Shown: in pieces, positions 6,292 through 10,729 of the stretch
Layout of the letters: every line of letters starts with the position of its first letter
Position numbering within the stretch: position 1 is the first letter of the stretch
NCBI GenBank assembly: GCA_035543875.1
Contig: DATKIY010000299.1
Coordinates: 1-10,729 of the forward strand
Length of the DNA: 10,729 bases
Direction: 5' to 3'
DNA from: DATKIY01 sp035543875
GTDB lineage: Bacteria > Actinomycetota > Actinomycetes > JAHEKZ01
Notes under the pieces: generated by a model
What the model was told of the DNA's origin: nothing
Databases searched by the model: none
Seen by the model: only the letters and a program-made list of their open reading frames with translations
Position numbers and translations under genes: made by a program

Positions 6292-7050
6292 TTATTCCTC
6301 ACGACCATCATTGATCAACCCGGTCAAGTGGGCTGCCTGGCGAAAAATCTCGTCAAGCATCGACTCGGTCAAACGCCCGGTAAACGTGTTCTGTTGGCTG
6401 GGGTGAAAGCAGCCGATGACGGCCAAACCGTCTATTTCGTGGCGCGCGGCGTGTCCGAACTTCGGACGCGGCGAAGGGATTTTCGCGCCAGCTCGCTCGA
6501 GGGCAGAAAGCACAGCTGCCCAGGCAAACGCACCCAGCGCTACGACGACCTCCAGGTTGGGGCGGATGAGCTCAAGCTCGCGGTCGAACCAGGGAGCGCA
6601 CGTATCGCGCTCGGTGGTGGTCGGCTTGTTTGCGGGTGGCGCGCACCGGACGGCAGCCAAGATGCGTGTGCGGTGCAATGTCAGTCCGTCGTCGACGCTC
6701 ACCGCGGTTGCCTGGTTGGCCAAGCCAACGCGGTGGAGCGAGGCGAATAACCAGTCTCCGCTTCGGTCACCTGTAAACACCCGTCCCGTTCGATTGCCAC
6801 CGTGGGCGGCTGGCGCTAATCCCACGATCAAGATTGCGGGCTTTGCCTCACCAAACCCAGGAACTGGACGTCCCCAATAGCGCTCGTCGGCAAAAGACCT
6901 GCGCTTGTCGGTAGCCACCTGTTCACGCCACTCCACCAGACGCGGACATGCTCGGCAGTCAGCTACGCGGTCGTCAAGCGTCGCGAGTGTTGTCGCAGAT
7001 TTGGCGAACGTTCGCACATCAAGGGCGTCAGCCGCGAAAGCTTTGGTCAC
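6292..7050 (-). CDS. udgB: Family 5 uracil-DNA glycosylase (UdgB type, Fe-S)
   Basis: A 252-residue DNA repair enzyme that should remove uracil (and perhaps other deaminated bases) from DNA to start base excision repair. Motif A, GLAPAAHGGNRTGR (77-90) followed by VFTGDRSG, is typical of family 5 and lacks the GExPG form of family 4. The C-terminal motif is HPSQQNTFTG (216-225). Four cysteines, C32 and C35 (CRACP), C136 (VRCAPP) and C151 (DTCAP), fit the family's 4Fe-4S ligands. The gene for the upstream hydrolase ends in a 4-base GTGA overlap with GTG 7050, indicating translational coupling. AGGAG lies 12 bases upstream of that GTG. An alternative GTG at 7092 would add 14 residues and overlap the upstream gene by 46 bases. 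Family 5 enzymes are known from mycobacteria (Rv1259) and archaea. Assignment is firm; base specificity is not readable. Confidence 0.9.
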   Translation of the reverse strand: MTKAFAADALDVRTFAKSATTLATLDDRVADCRACPRLVEWREQVATDKRRSFADERYWGRPVPGFGEAKPAILIVGLAPAAHGGNRTGRVFTGDRSGDWLFASLHRVGLANQATAVSVDDGLTLHRTRILAAVRCAPPANKPTTTERDTCAPWFDRELELIRPNLEVVVALGAFAWAAVLSALERAGAKIPSPRPKFGHAARHEIDGLAVIGCFHPSQQNTFTGRLTESMLDEIFRQAAHLTGLINDGREE

Positions 7051-7748
7051 GCGGGAAGCCGACTCCTGAACAACTCGATCGTGCGACTCCACGCCTGTTT
7101 AGCAGCTGTTGCATCGAACACTTCGGGTCGGTCGTCGTTGAAGAATGCGTGATTGGTTCCGGGGTAGTCGAAAATCTCAACCGTGCCACCGGCTTCTTCA
7201 ATCGCGCGTTTCGCCTGCTGAATTCCCTTGGCTGCAGAAGTCCCGTCGGCCTCACAGCAATGAAGCATCGCTGACTTTCCGGTGTACGTGGGCCAACGAG
7301 GACTCATTCGCTCCCAGGGGACAGCCGGGTAGAAGCCGACGGCAGCTACAACATTCGGCGCTAGGGTCGCCGACCATAGTGCCAGCGAGCCACCCATACA
7401 GAACCCAACAACGCCTATGCCGTTGCCGTTGGTTGCGTCGTGCTCGAACAGATACTGAGCAGCGCCAGCGATGTCCTGTGCCGCGTGATCCATGGCCAAG
7501 CCCATCATGAGCCGCATTCCTTCGTCCGGCTCACCAGTCGTGATTCCGTGGAACAGATCGGGGGCGAGTGCAACAAAGCCTTCGTCGGCCAGTCGGTCAA
7601 CCACAGACTCGATGTGAGGGACTAGTCCCCACCACTCTTGGATGACCACGACGCCAGGACCGTGGCCGGGATTGCGGCCAGTGTTCGGAATACCGAGGTA
7701 GCCCTGACAAGTCGAACCGTTGCTAGCAAAGGTCACCATCTCGCCCAT
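7047..7748 (-). CDS. Dienelactone hydrolase family protein
   Basis: A 233-residue cytosolic alpha/beta hydrolase of the dienelactone hydrolase family. Expected features are VVVIQEWWGL (33-42) with the family's Glu38, the nucleophile elbow GFCMGG with Cys117, an acid Asp168 in CEADGTSA and His200 in YPGTNHAFF. The cysteine nucleophile is the family hallmark. No chlorocatechol pathway genes are nearby, so a general lactone or ester hydrolase role is more likely than ClcD activity. The start is uncertain: ATGs occur at 7754, 7748 and 7739. I prefer 7748 because TAAGTT ends 6 bases before it with a -35-like CTGACG 18 bases further up. The 7739 ATG gives the usual family start MVTFASNG. The gene follows ppx by about 30 bases and overlaps udg by GTGA. 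Confidence 0.88.
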   Translation of the reverse strand: MGEMVTFASNGSTCQGYLGIPNTGRNPGHGPGVVVIQEWWGLVPHIESVVDRLADEGFVALAPDLFHGITTGEPDEGMRLMMGLAMDHAAQDIAGAAQYLFEHDATNGNGIGVVGFCMGGSLALWSATLAPNVVAAVGFYPAVPWERMSPRWPTYTGKSAMLHCCEADGTSAAKGIQQAKRAIEEAGGTVEIFDYPGTNHAFFNDDRPEVFDATAAKQAWSRTIELFRSRLPA

Positions 7749-7754
7749 CCCCAT

Positions 7755-7784
7755 AACTTACCGGGAATGCGCGGCCGTCGTCAG
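7755..7784 (-). promoter_or_regulatory. Candidate internal promoter between ppx and the dienelactone hydrolase
   Basis: Minus-strand -35-like CTGACG (7779-7784; 4 of 6 to TTGACA) and -10 TAAGTT (7755-7760) with an 18-base spacer. Six bases follow before the ATG at 7748. The -35 overlaps the ppx stop codon. It would let the hydrolase–udg pair be expressed apart from eno–ppx. Confidence 0.45.
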
Positions 7785-8716
7785 CGGGCTATCGACAAAG
7801 CGATGCCATCGAGGATGTCGTGCTCGCTAACCATCAGTTCGTGGACACCGGTGTAGGCAACGATCGCCGACAAAATCAACGACCCCGCAGCGATGACGTC
7901 GATTCGACCCGGGTGGATGACCGTTTGGGCCAAACGCTTGTCTCGGTTGGAATACAACAGCTCTTCGCATACTCGATGGACGTCAGCGGCAGTGATCGTG
8001 GCTTGGTGAATCCTGGCGGGGTCGTACTCCCACAGGCCGAGCGAAAGTGCCGCAACGGTGGTGACTGAACCAGCTAGCCCGATCAACGTACCGACGGATC
8101 GGAGCGGCATCGATGCAGCCACCTGTTTGATTGCGGCATCGATGTCGTCACGAGCGGCCGCCACTTCAGCTGGCCATGGTGGATCACTTCGGAAATGGCG
8201 TTCTGTCATGCGAACACACCCGACGTCGACAGACCTAGCTGCGCTGACACCCGTCTCCGAGTCTCCCATCACAAACTCTGTAGACCCGCCGCCGATATCC
8301 ACCACCAGATAAGGGCTTTGAGCGCCTACGGCACCAAGGTCTCGAGTTGCACCAGTAAACGACAGGGTTGCCTCTTCGTCGCCACCGATGACTTCAGGCG
8401 TTACGCCCATCCGCTGCTCGATCCCGGACACAAAAATCTCGCGATTCGCGGCGTCTCGGGTAGCTGAAGTAGCGATAAACCTCACGCTGCCTGCTCGATG
8501 TATGCGGATGCGCTCCGCGAAAGCCTCCGCTGCCGAGAAGGTTCGCTGTAGAGCTGACTCTTGCAGACTGCCCGTCTTATCAACACCTTCGCCCAGTCTC
8601 ACGATCTGCATCGTTCGCTCGATTTCGCTAAGCGACCCGTCATCGTCGATGTCCGCGACTAGTAGTCGGATCGAGTTCGTGCCGCAATCGATGGCCGCGA
8701 CGCGTTGGCCACTCAC
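7781..8716 (-). CDS. ppx: Ppx/GppA family exopolyphosphatase
   Basis: A 311-residue member of the ASKHA-fold Ppx/GppA family, which hydrolyses polyphosphate ends and/or converts pppGpp to ppGpp. Phosphate 1 is DCGTNSIRL (10-18). The catalytic glutamate lies in GGDEEATLSF (111-120). Phosphate 2 is DIGGGSTEF (140-148). GLAGSVTTVAAL (213-224) is the later nucleotide-fold motif. It has only the two core domains, without the C-terminal HD-like domain of the long E. coli Ppx, as in the short mycobacterial proteins Rv0496 and Rv1026. The GTG at 8716 is chosen because the DUF501 stop overlaps it as GTGA and TGGAG lies 7 bases upstream. The ATG at 8740 would add an atypical MRWRWSNV. The position after eno–ftsB–DUF501 matches Rv1026. 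Substrate choice between polyphosphate and pppGpp cannot be settled here. Confidence 0.92.
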   Translation of the reverse strand: MSGQRVAAIDCGTNSIRLLVADIDDDGSLSEIERTMQIVRLGEGVDKTGSLQESALQRTFSAAEAFAERIRIHRAGSVRFIATSATRDAANREIFVSGIEQRMGVTPEVIGGDEEATLSFTGATRDLGAVGAQSPYLVVDIGGGSTEFVMGDSETGVSAARSVDVGCVRMTERHFRSDPPWPAEVAAARDDIDAAIKQVAASMPLRSVGTLIGLAGSVTTVAALSLGLWEYDPARIHQATITAADVHRVCEELLYSNRDKRLAQTVIHPGRIDVIAAGSLILSAIVAYTGVHELMVSEHDILDGIALSIAR

Positions 8717-9234
8717 GACATTGCTCCAGCGCCAACGCATGGTCGGAAGCGATCGACTCCACGTTGCTCGAGCACTGCCAGCGCCTCGTCACCGAAAGGA
8801 TTAACACCAGGTCCGGCTGCGAGTGAGTGCGCAACCAGTACATGTAGGCACTTCACCCGGTCAGGCATGCCTCCAGCACTGATTCCAGCTATCTCGGGAA
8901 CCACCGCTACCGCGGATCGTCGATCAAGAAAATCCCTGTGGGCGTTTTGGTATCTGACAGCCAGGTCCTCGTCCGTGCGCAGCCGGTCCTGCATCGACCG
9001 CATCAGCCCCTCGGCTTCCAAAGTGCTAATGGCACTCGTGAGTCGGGCACACGTGAGGTAGAAGAACGTGGGGAAGGGCGTTGAGTCCGGAAGTCGCGGC
9101 TCGGTCTCCACGACGTCCGGCAGGCCGCATGGGCACCGATGCGCTACAGCACGCAACGCTCGAGGAGGTCTACCGAGTTGCAGTTCGATCGACTCGACGT
9201 CCGCCAGGTCGACGCCGCGAGAGTCAGACGCCAT
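8713..9234 (-). CDS. DUF501 domain protein
   Basis: A 173-residue soluble protein covered almost fully by DUF501. Conserved marks are RPPRALRAVAHRCPCGLP (22-39), TEPRLPDSTPFPTFFYLT (44-61), AISTLEAEGLM (68-78) and the C-terminal RVKCLHVLVAHSLAAG followed by NPFGDEAL. The CPCG pair (C34, C36), a second cysteine-containing LTCARL and the KCLH...H motif could form a metal or redox site, but this is inference. The family is almost always placed between ftsB and ppx in Actinobacteria and its function is unknown. The start is taken as the ATG at 9234. A TTG at 9243 directly after the ftsB stop would add three residues. No good Shine-Dalgarno is visible, so it is probably translated by coupling to ftsB. 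It overlaps ppx by 4 bases. Confidence 0.9.
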   Translation of the reverse strand: MASDSRGVDLADVESIELQLGRPPRALRAVAHRCPCGLPDVVETEPRLPDSTPFPTFFYLTCARLTSAISTLEAEGLMRSMQDRLRTDEDLAVRYQNAHRDFLDRRSAVAVVPEIAGISAGGMPDRVKCLHVLVAHSLAAGPGVNPFGDEALAVLEQRGVDRFRPCVGAGAMS

Positions 9235-9243
9235 ACGGGTCAA

Positions 9244-9693
9244 CTACTGCGATTCGTCGGCTGCCTCAACCGACGTCCACAGCGCGCCGTACCAAGGCGT
9301 CTGCGGTTTGCTGGCGACCCGAATCTCAGGCTCCCGCGCTTGCTTGACGTCGTCCGGAGACAGCAGCACGAGGCCGGTCTCGCCAGGAAAGACGTAGTGG
9401 AGCCGTAACCTCGCCTGCTGCTCGACAAAGTCTGGGTCTTTCCAACGGTCCTGTTGGTCCTGCAGTGACTGAACTCGTTCCTGCAACATCGAAACCTGAC
9501 GCTGTTTTGCCCCGATCTCGGCGCGTTGCGCGATGAACTCACGAAGCGGAAACGCGAGAGACATGACCAGTGCGGCCGCCACCAATAGCAAAATGACGGC
9601 TCGTGTTGTGAGCCGAGACCACATGGGCCGGTCATCGACTAGCTCCAGATGAGGTGCCGGTGTCTCCCGGTTTGAGCGCGGCGTGGTTGCCAT
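9244..9693 (-). CDS. ftsB: FtsB/DivIC septum formation protein
   Basis: A 149-residue bitopic membrane protein of the FtsB/DivIC family, part of the FtsQ–FtsB–FtsL divisome complex. The N-terminal 30 residues are cytosolic and basic/polar. A single membrane span follows (about 32-50, AVILLLVAAALVMSLAFPL), then a coiled coil rich in Gln, Glu and Leu (53-83). The family box WKDPDFVEQQARLRLHYVFPGE covers about 84-105, and the C-terminal tail is disordered and acidic. Position after eno matches mycobacterial Rv1024. The ATG is only 3 bases after the eno stop, so co-transcription and coupling are likely. No strong ribosome binding site is seen. Confidence 0.92.
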   Translation of the reverse strand: MATTPRSNRETPAPHLELVDDRPMWSRLTTRAVILLLVAAALVMSLAFPLREFIAQRAEIGAKQRQVSMLQERVQSLQDQQDRWKDPDFVEQQARLRLHYVFPGETGLVLLSPDDVKQAREPEIRVASKPQTPWYGALWTSVEAADESQ

Positions 9694-9696
9694 GGG

Positions 9697-10729
9697 CTAC
9701 TTCACGAACCGGGGGAAGGCGGCGACCCCCGCGAAACGCGCGGCGTCGTCGAGTTCCTCTTCGATGCGAAGCAGCTGGTTGTACTTAGCCACACGTTCCG
9801 AACGTGCAGGTGCGCCAGCTTTGATCTGCCCACAGTTCGTCGCAACGGCGAGGTCGGCAATCGTGGTGTCCTCAGTTTCACCAGAACGATGACTCATCAT
9901 GCACCGGTAACCACTGCGATGCGCGAGCTCGACGGCATCGATGGTCTCGGTGAGGGTGCCGATTTGGTTCACCTTGACCAGCAAGCTGTTCCCCACACCC
10001 TCATCGATACCTCGCTGTAACCGATCGGGGTTGGTCACAAACACGTCATCGCCCACCAGTTGCACGGCCGAGCCAAGCGCAGTTGTGACGTGCCGCCAGC
10101 CGTCCCAATCGTCCTCAGCTATCGGGTCCTCAATGGACACGAGGGGATAGTCCGCCACTAGACCCTCGTAGTAGGTGGTCATCCAATCGGCTGATCGCGG
10201 TTGTCCCTCGAACTGATACGACCCCGCCGAGTAGAACTCGGTGGAGGCGACGTCCAGGGCGAGTGCGACGTCGCGGCCGGCCGAGTACCCGGCCTTTTCG
10301 ATCGCGGCCACAAGGAGATCCAGTGCCTCACGATTGCTCGGCAGGTTGGGCGCAAAGCCGCCTTCGTCTCCTAGTCCCGTACTCAAACCGCGCGAACGAA
10401 GCACTTCTTTCAGCGCGTGGTAGACCTCGGCACCCCAACGGACGGACTCCGAGTAGGTCGCCGCTCCGATGGGGGCAACCATGAACTCTTGGATGTCGAC
10501 ATCGGTGTCGGCGTGCGCCCCACCGTTGAGGACGTTCATCATGGGAACAGGGAGCACGTGAGCGTTAGAGCCTCCCACGTAACGAAAGAGCGGTAGGTCA
10601 GCAGACTCTGCGGCGGCGCGCGCAACGGCCAGCGACACGCCCAAGATGGCGTTGGCACCGAGCCTTGCCTTGTTGGGAGTCGCGTCGAGGTCGAGCATCA
10701 CCTGGTCAATAAGTCGCTGGTCGCCAGCA
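9697..10729 (-). CDS. eno: Enolase, 5' end outside the window
   Basis: The C-terminal 343 residues of enolase, which converts 2-phosphoglycerate to phosphoenolpyruvate. The frame stays open to the right edge (the fragment begins GDQRLIDQV), so roughly 85 N-terminal residues are missing. Visible active-site segments are LNGGAHADTDVDIQEFM, LGDEGGFAPN with the catalytic glutamate, SIEDP and VGDD (magnesium ligands), LLVKVNQIGTLTE with the catalytic lysine, MMSHRSGETEDTTIADLAVA, and IKAGAPARSERVAKYNQLLR near the end. All key residues I can place are intact. It is the first visible gene of the eno–ftsB–DUF501–ppx run; its promoter lies beyond the window. Confidence 0.97.
   Translation of the reverse strand, partial: AGDQRLIDQVMLDLDATPNKARLGANAILGVSLAVARAAAESADLPLFRYVGGSNAHVLPVPMMNVLNGGAHADTDVDIQEFMVAPIGAATYSESVRWGAEVYHALKEVLRSRGLSTGLGDEGGFAPNLPSNREALDLLVAAIEKAGYSAGRDVALALDVASTEFYSAGSYQFEGQPRSADWMTTYYEGLVADYPLVSIEDPIAEDDWDGWRHVTTALGSAVQLVGDDVFVTNPDRLQRGIDEGVGNSLLVKVNQIGTLTETIDAVELAHRSGYRCMMSHRSGETEDTTIADLAVATNCGQIKAGAPARSERVAKYNQLLRIEEELDDAARFAGVAAFPRFVK

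Noticed and set aside
1..10729. Mobile element, CRISPR array, defence or secretion system
   Set aside because: I saw no transposase, integrase, tandem spaced repeats, toxin-antitoxin pair or phage gene. The tRNA-Leu gene has no visible attachment-site duplicate or integrase next to it.

Overview
The window reads as ordinary chromosomal DNA from an actinobacterium of moderately high GC content. Evidence for this is the block enolase – FtsB/DivIC – DUF501 – short Ppx/GppA phosphatase (the order known from mycobacteria as Rv1023–Rv1026), a mycobacterial-type cystathionine beta-synthase with C-terminal CBS domains, a Bax inhibitor-1/YccA protein of the actinobacterial kind, family 5 uracil-DNA glycosylase, and many GTG starts. 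The exact genus cannot be read from the sequence. An uncultured aquatic lineage is possible, but that is only a guess.

Layout, left to right. (1) 51-410 (+): a YCII/DGPF-domain protein. (2) 440-1807 (-): cystathionine beta-synthase, convergent with the first gene. (3) 2021-3007 (+): a membrane-anchored SGNH/GDSL hydrolase, divergent from cbs across about 210 bp that hold short repeats. (4) 3019-3393 (-): an unrecognised 124-residue protein. (5) 3516-3749 (+): a small DUF4287 protein. (6) 3760-3801: a strong hairpin, probably a two-way terminator. (7) 3821-4687 (-): a Bax inhibitor-1 family membrane protein. (8) 4758-4839 (-): tRNA-Leu(UAA). (9) 4859-6226 (-): type II NADH dehydrogenase. (10) 7050 down to 6292 (-): family 5 uracil-DNA glycosylase. 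(11) 7748 down to 7047 (-): dienelactone hydrolase family protein. (12) 8716 down to 7781 (-): Ppx/GppA phosphatase. (13) 9234 down to 8713 (-): DUF501 protein. (14) 9693 down to 9244 (-): FtsB/DivIC. (15) 10729 down to 9697 (-): enolase, cut by the right edge.

The right half (10729 down to about 6292) is a tightly packed minus-strand run. Gaps range from 3 to about 30 bases, and two junctions are 4-base GTGA stop/start overlaps (DUF501–ppx and dienelactone hydrolase–udg). It is probably one transcription unit with at least one internal promoter. It joins glycolysis (Eno), the divisome (FtsB), polyphosphate/(p)ppGpp turnover (Ppx) and uracil excision. The left half is a set of mostly single genes in alternating orientation.

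The most notable non-coding signal is a recurring start-site architecture. Four minus-strand genes without a good Shine-Dalgarno sequence (cbs, the 124-residue protein, ndh and the dienelactone hydrolase) each have a TANNNT hexamer ending exactly 6 bases before the start codon, as expected for leaderless mRNAs. I saw no mobile element, CRISPR array, defence island or clearly new multigene system. There is no stretch over 300 bases without a gene.
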